Positions 1 to 8,795 are shown, counted from the first letter of the stretch. The stretch: DNA of 35,204 nt from an uncultured Butyrivibrio sp. (GCA_947168335.1 CAMVLM010000025.1:1-35204); one strand, 5' to 3'. Notes: generated by a model from the sequence alone, not told the origin. Numbers and translations are program-made.

Positions 1-1941
1 TGTACATCCTGTAAAGTAGGTCTTGCAAACGAAGAGGTTGTTAACGGCGTCTGCGAGCGTTGTGGCAGCGAGGTAGTCCGCAAGGTTAAGAGTGAGTGGA
101 TGCTCAAGATCACTGAGTATGCTGACAAACTTATTGATGGTCTCGACGGTGTTGATTATATTGAGAGAGTTAAGGTTTCCCAGAAAAACTGGATCGGCAG
201 AAGTACAGGTGCCGAGGTTGATTTTGCAATCAAGGGAACAGAGGACAGCCTTACAGTTTATACAACACGCTGCGATACTCTGTTTGGTGCTACATACATG
301 GTTGTTTCACCTGAGCACCCTTACCTTGATAAGTACAAGGATCAGATCAAAAACTTTGATGAGATATTAAGCTATCGTGAGGAAGCTGCCAAGAAGTCAG
401 ATTTCGAGCGCGCAGAGCTTGCCAAGGATAAGACAGGCGTGCAGGTAGACGGTCTTCTTGCAATCAATCCCGTAAACGGAAAAGAGATTCCGATCTGGGT
501 ATCTGATTATGTTCTTATGAGCTATGGTACCGGCGCTATCATGGCTGTACCTGCTCATGATGACAGAGACTGGGAATTCGCCAAGAAGTTCAATCTTCCC
601 ATCATTCAGGTTGTTGCCAAGGATGGAGAGAATGTAGATGTTAATGAAGCTGCATTTACTGATGTAGCAACAGGTGTGCTTATCAATTCAGATTTCATCA
701 ACGGTCTCTCTGTTGAGGATGCCAAGGCTAAGATGATCTCATTCCTTGAGGAGAAGAAGATTGGCCATGCACAGGTTAACTACAAGCTTCGTGACTGGGT
801 ATTCTCACGCCAGAGATATTGGGGTGAGCCTATTCCGATCGTTGAGTGCCCCAAGTGTGGATTCGTTCCGATTGATGAGTCAGAGCTTCCTTTGCTTCTT
901 CCCGAGGTAGAAAGCTATGAACCTACAGATAACGGTGAGTCACCGCTTGCAGCTATGACAGACTGGGTTAACACAACATGTCCTTGCTGTGGCGGCCCTG
1001 CTAAGAGAGAAACAGATACCATGCCTCAGTGGGCAGGATCTTCATGGTATTTCCTCAGATATACTGATCCTACAAACACAGAAGCGCTTGCCAGCAAGGA
1101 AGCTCTTAAGTACTGGCTCCCTGTAGACTGGTACAATGGAGGAATGGAGCATACAACACTCCACCTTCTGTATTCAAGATTCTGGCATAAGTTCCTGTAT
1201 GATCAGGGCGTAGTACCTACAACAGAGCCTTATCAGAAGCGTACAAGCCATGGAATGATCCTTGGTGAGAACGGTGAGAAGATGAGTAAGAGCCGTGGTA
1301 ATGTCGTTAATCCTGATGACATTGTTGAGGATTACGGTGCAGATACACTTCGTACCTATGAGATGTTCATCGGTGCATTTGATCTTGCTGCTTCATGGTC
1401 AGAAGATGGTGTAAAGGGATGTCGCAGATTCCTTGAGAGAGTATGGAAGCTTCAGGATATCCTGGTTGACGGTGATGAGTATTCAGATGATCTTAAGGGT
1501 GAGATGCACAGAACCATCAAGAAGGTTTCCAGTGATTTCGAGAACCTTAAGTACAACACAGCTATTGCAGCTATGATGTCACTGATAAATGATTTCTATA
1601 AGAAGAATGCGGTTACCAAGGCTGAGTACAAGACATTACTTGTAATGCTCAACCCTGTTGCTCCTCATATTACAGAGGAAATCTGGCAGAGAATTGGCTG
1701 CGAAGGCAGAATCTATCAGCAGACATGGCCTGAGTATGATGAGGCACTTACTGTTGAGAGCACTGTTGAGATCGCTGTTCAGGTAAACGGTAAGGTACGT
1801 GCAACAATCTCAATTGGCAAAGATGATCCTAAGGATGCAGTTCTTGCCAAGGCAAAAGAAGCAATCGCCGGTAAGTTTGATGGCAACATCATCAAGGAAA
1901 TCTATGTTCCCGGTAAGATTGTTAATATCGTAATGAAATAA
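1..1941 (+). CDS. leuS: Leucyl-tRNA synthetase, C-terminal 646 residues (5' end outside window)
   Basis: This is a class I aminoacyl-tRNA synthetase that charges tRNA-Leu in the cytoplasm. The frame is open from base 1, so the gene starts upstream. The visible part begins in the zinc-binding insertion (two CxxC pairs, the second in CERCGSE). The CP1 editing domain follows, with [14 protein letters not shown] and the HDDRDWEFA segment whose aspartates clear mischarged tRNA. The catalytic motif KMSKS lies at about 1279-1293, followed by the anticodon-binding helical domain and the small C-terminal domain (VNGKVRATI). Bacterial LeuRS is usually 800-860 residues, so roughly the first 160-200 are missing. 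The ATG at position 100 is internal and is not the start. The gene ends at a TAA just before a hairpin. Confidence 0.97.
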   Translation, partial: CTSCKVGLANEEVVNGVCERCGSEVVRKVKSEWMLKITEYADKLIDGLDGVDYIERVKVSQKNWIGRSTGAEVDFAIKGTEDSLTVYTTRCDTLFGATYMVVSPEHPYLDKYKDQIKNFDEILSYREEAAKKSDFERAELAKDKTGVQVDGLLAINPVNGKEIPIWVSDYVLMSYGTGAIMAVPAHDDRDWEFAKKFNLPIIQVVAKDGENVDVNEAAFTDVATGVLINSDFINGLSVEDAKAKMISFLEEKKIGHAQVNYKLRDWVFSRQRYWGEPIPIVECPKCGFVPIDESELPLLLPEVESYEPTDNGESPLAAMTDWVNTTCPCCGGPAKRETDTMPQWAGSSWYFLRYTDPTNTEALASKEALKYWLPVDWYNGGMEHTTLHLLYSRFWHKFLYDQGVVPTTEPYQKRTSHGMILGENGEKMSKSRGNVVNPDDIVEDYGADTLRTYEMFIGAFDLAASWSEDGVKGCRRFLERVWKLQDILVDGDEYSDDLKGEMHRTIKKVSSDFENLKYNTAIAAMMSLINDFYKKNAVTKAEYKTLLVMLNPVAPHITEEIWQRIGCEGRIYQQTWPEYDEALTVESTVEIAVQVNGKVRATISIGKDDPKDAVLAKAKEAIAGKFDGNIIKEIYVPGKIVNIVMK

Positions 1942-1982
1942 AAAGCTTTCGAGAAAAGGATACATTCTCAATAAATACAATG

Positions 1983-2032
1983 AAGGAGCTCTTGCTTCAG
2001 ATGTTAAATGACACTGATGTGAGAGCTTTTTT
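1983..2032 (+). terminator. Probable rho-independent terminator after leuS
   Basis: An imperfect stem with the core AGCTCT (1987-1992) pairs with AGAGCT (2022-2027). It is extended by G-U and A-T pairs, has a loop of about 27 nt with its own weak TCAG/CTGA pairing, and runs into six T. The sequence AAAGCTTTC directly after the stop codon can pair with the same 3' arm as an alternative fold. The thermodynamic stability was not calculated. Confidence 0.55.
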
Positions 2033-2173
2033 CTATGTTCATATATTATCCTGATTCTTAAATTTATGTTAAATAGTTATAAAGTTGATGATATTAGCGA
2101 ATAAAAAATAGTAAAATGAACTAGTAATAATCAAATATAGTTATGCTATTTTCTGTTTATATGAGGGTGGATT

Positions 2174-3886
2174 ATGGGAATAAAAAAATTGATCAGTGTT
2201 GATGAGAATAAGATTCATGATATGAGTGTTCAGGAGAAGTTCAATTCGACCTTCAGGCAGATCATTACCATGTTCTGCGTGGCTATTGCCATACTGGCAA
2301 TTACCATTGTATCTGCTGTCGTATCAATAAGAACTATCTATAACAAGTATTACACAATGAACACCATTCAGGCTGATATCAGAATTGATATGCAGGCTCT
2401 GGCTAAATGCTTTTTATGGGCTTTGTCATCTCCTGATGATGCTATCAGGCAGGAACAACTTGGAAAATCAAATGAGAAGTTCAGTGAGTTCAATGATAAT
2501 ATAGAAAAACTTTCAAAGGTTATGGATGATACCTCAGCACTTTCAACGGTATCAACTGATCTTAAGACTGTGGAAGCAAACGGTAAGACATTGGAGAGCA
2601 TGTTCTCTGACGGTTCATCAGCTTCTGACCTTTTCTATTATTATAATGATACTCTTTATCCTTCAATAAATGTTGCGGTACAGGATTTCAAGACAGTATC
2701 AACTGGCTCTGCTGAGGCTGCTGCAAGTGCCTACAAAAATTCACTTATTCTTGGCGCTGTAATGTCAATATTAACCACAATAATTGTTGTTCTTGTTATG
2801 CTCTACATAGTAGATGTAAAGAGAAAGCTTTCAAAATCCATTCTTATACCTGTAGAAGAGATTTCCAAGGCTGCTGATGAGATGTCCAAGGGAAATCTTC
2901 ATATAAACATTGATTACACATCTGAGGATGAGCTGGGCAGACTGGCGAAGGATCTCAATGATTCCACTGCTGTTACAGAGAAAATCGTTACGGATATCAG
3001 AGAGACCCTTAAGCTTGTTGCAGATGGTGATTTTACTCATGGAACACTTCACCCGAATCTTTATAAAGAAGATTTTGCTTCCATAAGCGAAGCATTAAAT
3101 AACATCACAGATTCACTTTCAGACACATTGTCACATGTTCGTGATTCCTCAAATCATGTTTCTGAGGGTGCCAGTGGAATGAGCAGAGGAGCATCAGATC
3201 TTGCGGAGGGTGCTACCGATCAGGCTGCTGCGGTAGAGGAGCTTACGGCTTCTGTTGCAACAGTTACAGCACAGACAAGAACCATGGCAGAAACAGCTGA
3301 AAAATCAAGACAGATGGCTGACAGAGTTAAAGATGATGCAGATGCAAGCGCTCGTAAGATGCACCTGGTTACTGATGCCATGATTAGAATTACCGAGGCG
3401 TCCAATGAGATTGAGCAGGTAACCAATTCCATTGAGTCGATTGCCAAACAGACACAGCTCCTTGCACTTAATGCTTCAATTGAGGCAGCCCGCGCAGGAG
3501 AGTCAGGAAAGGGATTTGCTGTTGTTGCAGATGAGATCAGTACACTTGCAACCCAGAGTTCAGAGGCTGCAAAGAATACGCATCAGCTGATTCAGGATAC
3601 CATGGAAGAGATAAGAAACGGTAATGATGTTGTTGCAGAGACAACAGAGGCACTGCAGCAGATGCAGGCTTCTGTAGAAGAGATTACCGGAATGATCATA
3701 GATACAGGAGAGATGGCTGCTAATCAGGCTCAGAGTATGGATGAGATCAATGAAGGTATCGATCAGATTTCCACAGTAGTTCAGAATAATTCCGAGACAG
3801 CTCAGGAATCCAGCAATGTATCCCAGGAGCTTACACAGCAGTCAGAGGATCTGAACAGACTTATCAATCAGTTCAAGCTAAGATAA
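2174..3886 (+). CDS. Methyl-accepting chemotaxis protein
   Basis: This is a transmembrane chemoreceptor that would control CheA in response to an extracellular ligand. It has the classical layout: a short cytoplasmic N-terminus, TM1 at about residues 30-53, an extracytoplasmic helical sensor of about 135 residues, TM2 at about 190-212, a HAMP linker at about 213-265, and a long signalling coiled coil. The hairpin tip is at about 419-465 (IAKQTQLLALNASIEAARAG, then GFAVVADEI). There is no PAS or other soluble sensor and no C-terminal CheR/CheB-binding pentapeptide. The start is supported by GAGGGTGG six bases upstream. It stands alone between two terminators with no che or flagellar genes nearby, so its ligand cannot be deduced. 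The 5' region (2033-2173) is very AT-rich and shows no convincing promoter or riboswitch. Confidence 0.96.
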   Translation: MGIKKLISVDENKIHDMSVQEKFNSTFRQIITMFCVAIAILAITIVSAVVSIRTIYNKYYTMNTIQADIRIDMQALAKCFLWALSSPDDAIRQEQLGKSNEKFSEFNDNIEKLSKVMDDTSALSTVSTDLKTVEANGKTLESMFSDGSSASDLFYYYNDTLYPSINVAVQDFKTVSTGSAEAAASAYKNSLILGAVMSILTTIIVVLVMLYIVDVKRKLSKSILIPVEEISKAADEMSKGNLHINIDYTSEDELGRLAKDLNDSTAVTEKIVTDIRETLKLVADGDFTHGTLHPNLYKEDFASISEALNNITDSLSDTLSHVRDSSNHVSEGASGMSRGASDLAEGATDQAAAVEELTASVATVTAQTRTMAETAEKSRQMADRVKDDADASARKMHLVTDAMIRITEASNEIEQVTNSIESIAKQTQLLALNASIEAARAGESGKGFAVVADEISTLATQSSEAAKNTHQLIQDTMEEIRNGNDVVAETTEALQQMQASVEEITGMIIDTGEMAANQAQSMDEINEGIDQISTVVQNNSETAQESSNVSQELTQQSEDLNRLINQFKLR

Positions 3887-3905
3887 ATAAGAACAGAATA
3901 CTAAT

Positions 3906-3949
3906 TACGGGTACTGATTTCTCCAGTGAGAGGCGGTGCCCGTATTTTT
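3906..3949 (+). terminator. Rho-independent terminator after the chemoreceptor gene
   Basis: A nine-base-pair stem pairs TACGGGTAC (3906-3914) with GTGCCCGTA (3936-3944), with one G-U pair. It is followed at once by TTTTT. It lies 19 bases after the stop codon. Confidence 0.85.
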
Positions 3950-3979
3950 ATGGCACTGGAAAAACTTTTTTTGAATTCT

Positions 3980-4007
3980 TCAACGCGTTAGCAAATTAAA
4001 GCGTTGA
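3980..4007 (+). promoter_or_regulatory. Inverted repeat overlapping the -35 box of the citrate synthase operon
   Basis: TCAACGC (3980-3986) and GCGTTGA (4001-4007) form perfect seven-base arms around a 14-base spacer. The right arm shares bases with the -35 hexamer TTGACA. The position suits a repressor or activator site, but the cognate protein is unknown. Confidence 0.4.
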
Positions 4008-4032
4008 CATTATCGGTATTATTGTATACAAT
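4004..4032 (+). promoter_or_regulatory. Sigma-A-type promoter of the citrate synthase/gntR/icd unit
   Basis: A perfect -35 box TTGACA (4004-4009) and a -10 box TACAAT (4027-4032) are separated by 17 bases. Transcription would start near 4039, leaving a leader of about 80 bases before the first gene. This is one of the best-matching promoters in the window. Confidence 0.8.
4021..4032. promoter_or_regulatory. Candidate GntR (FadR-group) operator over the -10 box
   Basis: ATTGTATACAAT is a perfect 12-base palindrome. It fits the T-N-GT-n-n-AC-N-A pattern known for operators of FadR-subgroup GntR regulators. It covers the -10 element, so binding would block RNA polymerase. A further partial half-site (GATACAA) follows at 4033-4039. 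The only such regulator in the window is the second gene of this operon, so autorepression is the simplest reading. The link itself is inferred. Confidence 0.6.
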
Positions 4033-4119
4033 GATACAAATCGTGACTTAGAATTATATTTCGAGCTTGGCAAAAGAGTCAGTCACAAAAATTTAAGTTT
4101 ACAGAAATGAGGTATTACC

Positions 4120-5547
4120 ATGCAGGATCAGACATTCCAAAACAGACCGGTAACAATGAATGAGCACAACAATCTTCTTCAGATAGAAGAGCACATGTAT
4201 ATTCTTGATGATGTGCAAAAGCCCAATGTTTTCAGAAATATGTTTCCATATGATGAGATTCCGAAAATTCCTTTTAATGATCGAATCGTACCTCATAATA
4301 TGCCAAAAGATATCTGGATTACAGATACAACTTTCAGAGACGGTCAGCAGTCACGTGCTCCGTATTCTACAGAGCAGATAGTTCACATCTATGATAAATT
4401 GCATGAACTTGGCGGCCCTAACGGAATGATCAGAGCAAGTGAGTTCTTTTTATACAGCAAGAAGGACAGAGATGCGGTATATAAGTGCATGGAGAGAGGA
4501 TATGAATTTCCTGAGGTTACCAGCTGGATCCGTGCCAGCAAGGAGGACTTCAAGCTGGTAAAAGAGATTGGAATGAAGGAAACAGGAATCCTTGTAAGCT
4601 GCTCTGACTATCACATTTTCCTTAAGCTTAAAATGACAAGAAAACAGGCGCTTGAACATTACCTCAGTGTTATCCGTGACTGTCTTGAGGAAGGCATCGC
4701 ATGCAGATGCCATCTTGAGGATATTACAAGAGCGGATATCTACGGATTTGTAGTTCCTTTCTGCGTTGAGCTTATGAAGCTTCAGAAGGAATATGGTTTA
4801 CCTATCAAGGTTCGTGCCTGCGATACAATGGGTTACGGTGTAAACTTCTCAGGTGCAGTTATTCCCAGAAGTGTTCAGGGTATAATTTATGCTATCAATA
4901 CCAATGCAGGTGTTCCCAGCGAGCTTATTGAGTGGCATGGGCACAATGATTTCTATAAAGCAGTAACAAATTCCACTACAGCATGGCTCTATGGCTGCGC
5001 AGGTGTAAATGCTTCACTTTTTGGTATAGGAGAGAGAACTGGTAATACTCCTCTTGAAGCTATGATATTTGAATATGCACAGCTCAAGGGTACACTTAAC
5101 GGAATGAATACTCAGGTAATCACTGAGCTTGCTCAGTATTATGAGAAGGAGCTCGGATATCATATTCCGCCGCAGACTCCTTTTGTAGGTAAGAATTTCA
5201 ACGTAACAAGAGCCGGAATACATGCAGACGGACTTCTTAAGAATGAGGAGATCTACAATATTTTTGACACAGATAAATTCCTTGGACGTCCACCGGTAAG
5301 TGCAGTTTCAAATACTTCCGGACTTGCAGGCGTTGCTCATTGGATCAACGTGCACTACCACCTTAAGGATGAGAATGCTCTTGGCAAGGATTCAAAGCTT
5401 GTACAGGTTCTTAAGGAGTGGGTTGACGGTGAATATGAGAATGGCCGTGTCACAGTTATGTATGACGAGGAACTCACAGCCAAGATAGATGAAGTTTCAA
5501 AGCTTATCGGTATCAGGATTGAGGATGGAAAAGTTATAACACTTTGA
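4120..5547 (+). CDS. Re-citrate synthase-like enzyme (homocitrate/isopropylmalate synthase superfamily)
   Basis: This is a DRE-TIM metallolyase-type Claisen condensation enzyme of 475 residues. The N-terminal motif DTTFRDGQQSRAPYS supplies the metal- and substrate-binding residues, and the metal-ligand motif HGHND lies at about residues 268-272. GERTGNTPLEAM follows the barrel. It lacks the C-terminal leucine-feedback domain of LeuA. The family contains the Re-face citrate synthase described in Clostridium kluyveri. The operon partner isocitrate dehydrogenase favours citrate formation (acetyl-CoA + oxaloacetate) over leucine or lysine synthesis. Homologues are often labelled isopropylmalate synthase. 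GAGGT six bases before the ATG supports the start. It is cytoplasmic. Homocitrate or citramalate synthase remain possible. Confidence 0.8.
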   Translation: MQDQTFQNRPVTMNEHNNLLQIEEHMYILDDVQKPNVFRNMFPYDEIPKIPFNDRIVPHNMPKDIWITDTTFRDGQQSRAPYSTEQIVHIYDKLHELGGPNGMIRASEFFLYSKKDRDAVYKCMERGYEFPEVTSWIRASKEDFKLVKEIGMKETGILVSCSDYHIFLKLKMTRKQALEHYLSVIRDCLEEGIACRCHLEDITRADIYGFVVPFCVELMKLQKEYGLPIKVRACDTMGYGVNFSGAVIPRSVQGIIYAINTNAGVPSELIEWHGHNDFYKAVTNSTTAWLYGCAGVNASLFGIGERTGNTPLEAMIFEYAQLKGTLNGMNTQVITELAQYYEKELGYHIPPQTPFVGKNFNVTRAGIHADGLLKNEEIYNIFDTDKFLGRPPVSAVSNTSGLAGVAHWINVHYHLKDENALGKDSKLVQVLKEWVDGEYENGRVTVMYDEELTAKIDEVSKLIGIRIEDGKVITL

Positions 5548-5579
5548 TCATGGGGAGATCAGATAATAAACGATTACAG

Positions 5580-5597
5580 CTGTAGTTTTTTCTACAG
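5580..5597 (+). other. Small hairpin between the citrate synthase and gntR genes
   Basis: CTGTAG (5580-5585) and CTACAG (5592-5597) flank a loop of six T. There is no T-run after it, so it is not a typical terminator. It may be an RNA processing or stability element that tunes regulator expression, or chance. The gntR ribosome site (AGAGGG) follows directly. Confidence 0.3.
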
Positions 5598-5609
5598 GAT
5601 AGAGGGTCT

Positions 5610-6290
5610 ATGACAAAAAAAGACTTGAAGCAGGAAGTCACGGATAAATATTCATTAAGAGGACGAGTTTTTAACAGAATCCGTGATGATATTTTAAACG
5701 GAAAATATGAAGACCATGAGGAACTAAAAGAAGTGGCTATCGGCGAGGAACTTGGAGTGAGCAGAACTCCCGTAAGGGAAGCTCTCAGACAGCTTGAGCT
5801 GGAAGGACTTATTCAGATAGTTCCCAATAAGGGTGCTTATGTTGTAGGCATAAGTGCTGGAGATATCAGGGATATCTACATGATCAGGTCAAGACTTGAG
5901 GGACTCTGCGCAAGATGGGCTTGCGAAAACATAACGAAGGAACAGCTTGAGGAGCTGGAAGAGATTGTGTACCTGGCTGATTTTCATGAGGAAAAAGGAC
6001 ACATGGAGCAGCTTGCCGAGCTTGATAACCGTTTTCACACTATTTTGTATGAATCATGTAATTCCAAGATGCTGGAACATCTCCTCAAGGATTATCACCA
6101 GTATGTATGGAGGATAAGACAGAGGACTCTTGCCGGTAAAAGAGGCAAGGACAGCAATGATGAGCACAGAGGTATCATGGAGGCAATAAGGGATAACAAC
6201 CCCGATAAGGCCGAAGAGATAGCTCACAAGCATATGCTTAACGCATATGAAAACATGGTAAAAAATGGCCTTCTGGAGATGTTCTCTTAG
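5610..6290 (+). CDS. GntR-family transcriptional regulator, FadR/FCD subgroup
   Basis: This is a 226-residue DNA-binding regulator. An N-terminal winged helix (about residues 14-80) carries the typical recognition segment [16 protein letters not shown]. The C-terminal all-helical FCD ligand domain (about 85-220) keeps the metal-ligand pattern: Asp139 and His143 in LDNRFH, His186 in [10 protein letters not shown], and a His at 206 or 208 in AHKHM. FCD domains usually bind metal plus a carboxylate effector; citrate, isocitrate or 2-oxoglutarate would make sense here but this is inference. It lies 62 bases after the citrate synthase gene and 73 before icd, on the same strand, and probably controls the palindromic promoter at 4004-4032. 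The start has AGAGGG five bases upstream. Confidence 0.92.
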   Translation: MTKKDLKQEVTDKYSLRGRVFNRIRDDILNGKYEDHEELKEVAIGEELGVSRTPVREALRQLELEGLIQIVPNKGAYVVGISAGDIRDIYMIRSRLEGLCARWACENITKEQLEELEEIVYLADFHEEKGHMEQLAELDNRFHTILYESCNSKMLEHLLKDYHQYVWRIRQRTLAGKRGKDSNDEHRGIMEAIRDNNPDKAEEIAHKHMLNAYENMVKNGLLEMFS

Positions 6291-6363
6291 ACTTTTTATC
6301 GGAAGGTTATGTATAATAGGATTTGTTTTACTAATTAACATTTTACTTGTGGAAGGAGAAAAA

Positions 6364-7569
6364 ATGGCAAAAGTTGAAATGACCACACCTATCGTTGAGA
6401 TGGACGGAGATGAGATGACCAGAATCCTTTGGAAGATGATTAAGGATGAACTGATCACACCTTATATAGATTTAAAGAGCGAATATTATGACCTTGGTCT
6501 TAAGCACAGAGATGAGACTGATGATCAGGTAACCGTTGACAGTGCCAATGCTACAAAGAAATACGGCGTTGCTGTTAAGTGCGCTACAATTACTCCAAAT
6601 GCAGCCCGTGTTGAGGAGTATGATCTTAAGGAGATGTGGAAGAGCCCCAATGGTACAATCCGTGCAATGCTTGATGGAACAGTATTCAGAGCTCCTATCC
6701 TTGTAAAGGGAATCGAGCCCAATGTTAAGACCTGGGAGAAGCCCATCACACTTGCCCGTCACGCTTACGGTGATGTTTATAAGAATGTGGAGATCAGGGT
6801 TCCGGGTGCAGGTAAGGCAGAACTTGTATTTACAGGCGCTGACGGAAAAGAAATCAGACAGACAATTCAGGAGTTTGACGGTCCCGGCATAATCCAGGGA
6901 ATCCACAACAAGGATGCTTCCATTAAGAGTTTTGCCAAGGCATGTTTTGAGTATGCACTTTCCACCAAGCAGGATCTTTGGTTTGCTACAAAGGATACAA
7001 TCAGCAAGACCTATGATGCAAAATTCAGAGAGATCTTTGACGAGACCTTTGAGAAGGATTACAAGGAGAAATTTGATAAGGCAGGTATCGAGTATTTCTA
7101 TACACTTATCGATGATGCTGTTGCCAGAGTTATGAAGTCAAAGGGCGGCTTTATCTGGGCATGCAAGAATTATGATGGAGATGTTATGAGTGACATGGTT
7201 TCATCTGCCTGTGGTTCACTTGCAATGATGACTTCAGTTCTTGTTTCTCCTGACGGAATCTATGAATATGATGCTGCACACGGAACTGTTCAGCGTCATT
7301 ATTACAAGTATCTCAAGGGAGAGGAAACCTCCACAAACCCTGTAGCAACAATCTTTGCATGGACAGGCGCAATGAGAAAGCGTGGAGAGCTTGACGGAAT
7401 TCAGGGACTGATCGACTGGGCAGATAAGATGGAGAAGGCTACACTTTCAACAATTGAGTCAGGTCAGATGACAGGAGACCTTGTTCTTATAACCAGCAAC
7501 AAGGATGCTAAAAAGCTTAATTCAGAGGATTTCATCAAAGCAATCAGAGCAACTTTTGATGCTATGTAA
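6364..7569 (+). CDS. icd: NADP-dependent isocitrate dehydrogenase, eukaryote-like homodimeric type
   Basis: This enzyme oxidatively decarboxylates isocitrate to 2-oxoglutarate and makes NADPH, supplying glutamate synthesis. The 401-residue protein begins [20 protein letters not shown]. It carries the isocitrate-binding segment SPNGTIR at residues 94-100, the same numbering as in animal cytosolic IDH. This marks the type II family rather than the E. coli type. The chosen ATG has GGAAGGAG just upstream. The frame is open for 33 more codons upstream (from 6265), but that stretch overlaps gntR and has no homology to IDH. TATAAT at 6312-6317 could be the -10 of a weak internal promoter, but no good -35 was found. 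It probably shares the operon promoter at 4004-4032. Confidence 0.96.
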   Translation: MAKVEMTTPIVEMDGDEMTRILWKMIKDELITPYIDLKSEYYDLGLKHRDETDDQVTVDSANATKKYGVAVKCATITPNAARVEEYDLKEMWKSPNGTIRAMLDGTVFRAPILVKGIEPNVKTWEKPITLARHAYGDVYKNVEIRVPGAGKAELVFTGADGKEIRQTIQEFDGPGIIQGIHNKDASIKSFAKACFEYALSTKQDLWFATKDTISKTYDAKFREIFDETFEKDYKEKFDKAGIEYFYTLIDDAVARVMKSKGGFIWACKNYDGDVMSDMVSSACGSLAMMTSVLVSPDGIYEYDAAHGTVQRHYYKYLKGEETSTNPVATIFAWTGAMRKRGELDGIQGLIDWADKMEKATLSTIESGQMTGDLVLITSNKDAKKLNSEDFIKAIRATFDAM

Positions 7570-7580
7570 TTTGTATTTAG

Positions 7581-7607
7581 AGACTGCGTTTCACGACGCA
7601 GTCTTTT
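7581..7607 (+). terminator. Rho-independent terminator after icd
   Basis: A perfect nine-base-pair stem pairs AGACTGCGT (7581-7589) with ACGCAGTCT (7596-7604). It has a six-base loop and ends in TTTTA. It closes the citrate/isocitrate unit. Confidence 0.9.
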
Positions 7608-7746
7608 ATTGTGCCGGATTAAATTATTCTTAACAAGATGAAAAGTGTATTAAATTAGCGCAGAATCTGTTGTAAATAAGCCGCTTTGGGTTGATGATTA
7701 TAAATACCACGGACAGGTAAGTCATCAGGTTTCAAGGAGGTACACA

Positions 7747-7853
7747 ATGCATTTACGGATGATAACGGAGTGAAATACCAGGTTATCCGGAATGCTGTCT
7801 ATGATGAAGATGATGATTATGACGATGAAGATGATGACTACGGTGACTATTAA
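7747..7853 (+). pseudogene. Small acidic protein ORF, apparently broken by a one-base deletion near the start
   Basis: A strong ribosome site (AAGGAGG) stands six bases before an ATG, but that frame stops after eight codons. Shifting frame directly after the ATG gives a clean reading to TAA at 7851-7853: FTDDNGVKYQVIRNAVYD, then a run of Asp, Glu and Tyr ending YGDY. Adding a single G (ATGGCA instead of ATGCA) would give an intact 35-residue protein beginning MAFTDDNGVKYQ. The shifted frame has no ATG of its own; GTG at the Val codon before KYQ is possible but poorly placed. I do not recognise the protein. It could be a real pseudogene, a sequencing error, or a non-standard start. Confidence 0.5.
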
Positions 7854-7916
7854 AATCTTCAGAGGAGAGCTGTTTAATCAGAGTCTGTAATGATTTTTAC
7901 ACAGACACATTGAATT

Positions 7917-8432
7917 ATGGAAATCACAACAATTTGCTATTTGGAAAAAGATTCCAGGTATCTGATGCTTCACAGGGTGAAGAAGAAAAATGACATAAAT
8001 GAAGGTAAGTGGATATCCCCCGGAGGCCACCTTGAGAGTGGTGAAAGTCCTGAGGATTGCGCAAAACGTGAAGTACTTGAGGAAACCGGATATATACTTG
8101 ATTCACTTAAATTCAGAGGTATTGTGACCTTCTATTCGAAGTCTTCAAATGATATAACCTGTGAAGTTACTGATTACATGTGCTTATTCACTTCAGATGA
8201 ATTCCATGGCGATGAGATTATCTGTGATGAGGGAGACCTTGAGTGGGTTCCGAAATCCGAGGTGAAAAATCTGAATCTGTGGAAGGGAGACCTCATCTTC
8301 CTGAAACTGATTGAGAATCCGGAGCAGCCATTCTTTTCCCTGAAGCTTACATATGTAGATGGTGAATTAACCGGCGCAGTACTTGATGATGTTCAGCTTA
8401 CAAATGAGCAGATCGAAAAAATGACAAAGTAA
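7917..8432 (+). CDS. Nudix hydrolase
   Basis: This 171-residue protein has a complete Nudix box at residues 37-59 (G-x5-E-x7-REVLEETGY), which binds the metal for cleaving a nucleoside diphosphate linked to another group. The N-terminus ([16 protein letters not shown]) and the WISPGGHLE segment resemble MutT/8-oxo-dGTP diphosphatase relatives, so housecleaning of oxidised nucleotides is possible, but substrate cannot be read from sequence. No clear ribosome site precedes the ATG, and an in-frame TGA lies six bases upstream, so this is the first usable start. A six-base-pair hairpin (GTCTGT at 7883-7888 with ACAGAC at 7901-7906) sits just ahead. It is probably cytoplasmic and monocistronic or co-transcribed with the preceding mini-ORF. 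Confidence 0.9.
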   Translation: MEITTICYLEKDSRYLMLHRVKKKNDINEGKWISPGGHLESGESPEDCAKREVLEETGYILDSLKFRGIVTFYSKSSNDITCEVTDYMCLFTSDEFHGDEIICDEGDLEWVPKSEVKNLNLWKGDLIFLKLIENPEQPFFSLKLTYVDGELTGAVLDDVQLTNEQIEKMTK

Positions 8433-8436
8433 GAAG

Positions 8437-8562
8437 GGCAGATTGAGATTGGCAGATTTAAAATGCCAGATTGAGAATATCAGGTTGAGAATACCAGATT
8501 GAGAATGATAGATTAATAATGCTAGATTGAGTTTGCCAGATAAAAAAGACAAATTAAGAAGT
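8437..8562. repeat. Tandem repeat array, nine units of exactly 14 bp
   Basis: Starting five bases after the Nudix stop codon, nine consecutive 14-base units can be cut without any gap. The best conserved are GCCAGATTGAGAAT (8465-8478), ATCAGGTTGAGAAT (8479-8492) and ACCAGATTGAGAAT (8493-8506). Flanking units decay towards both ends, with the last one or two barely recognisable. The core CAGATTGAGAAT is kept. The length is not a multiple of three and the array lies in the 3' untranslated region, so it is not coding. It resembles a minisatellite generated by slippage. Confidence 0.85.
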
Positions 8563-8573
8563 AATAATATAAT

Positions 8574-8623
8574 GGGGCTTTCGCTTTAGATAATTAAATC
8601 ATCTGGGCGGGGGCCTCTTTTTT
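8574..8623 (+). terminator. Probable rho-independent terminator after the Nudix gene and repeat array
   Basis: A long stem with many G-U pairs can be drawn from GGGGCTTTCGCTTTAGAT (8574-8591) to ATCTGGGCGGGGGCCTC (8601-8617). It has a loop of nine bases and is followed by T-rich sequence to 8623. Because of the G-U pairs it would work only for plus-strand transcripts. Confidence 0.65.
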
Positions 8624-8795
8624 GCGAAAAATCCTGGAGTAATAGTTTTTATCGTAATGTCAGTGTTTTATATGTGTTTTTTGCTTGATTTAGGAAAGAT
8701 GGATGATGCTGGTTATGTAACCTTTATAGAGAAGCATTTTAAAAAAGTAATCAGATAAAAACACTAATACAACAAAATAATAATGATTAGGGCGA
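8624..8795. other. Gene-free AT-rich stretch upstream of the GH3 operon
   Basis: No gene could be supported. An ATG at 8657 opens a 33-codon frame to 8758 (ending IEKHFKKVIR). It lacks a proper ribosome site and recognisable similarity, so it is only a weak candidate for a mini-protein or gene remnant. Confidence 0.25.

Noticed and set aside
2033..2173. Cyclic-di-GMP (GEMM) riboswitch upstream of the chemoreceptor
   Set aside because: Such riboswitches are common before clostridial chemoreceptors, but none of the conserved core or GNRA-type stem could be found in this AT-rich stretch.
6265..6363. Possible 33-residue N-terminal extension of isocitrate dehydrogenase
   Set aside because: It overlaps the end of gntR, has no family similarity, and the ATG at 6364 has a strong ribosome site. 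The resulting motif numbering also matches type II IDH.
7747..7853. Programmed frameshifting in the acidic mini-ORF
   Set aside because: The shift would have to occur within the first codon or two, and there is no slippery heptamer or stimulatory hairpin. A deletion or sequence error is simpler.
7883..7906. Hairpin before the Nudix gene as a terminator
   Set aside because: The six-base stem has no T-run after it, only GACACATTG. It is more likely chance or a leader structure.
8437..8562. CRISPR array
   Set aside because: Units are only 14 bases and contiguous, with no unique spacers and no cas genes nearby.
8657..8758. 33-codon ORF upstream of the GH3 operon
   Set aside because: No ribosome site at suitable distance, no recognisable similarity, and it lies in an AT-rich regulatory region. 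It is kept only as a note.
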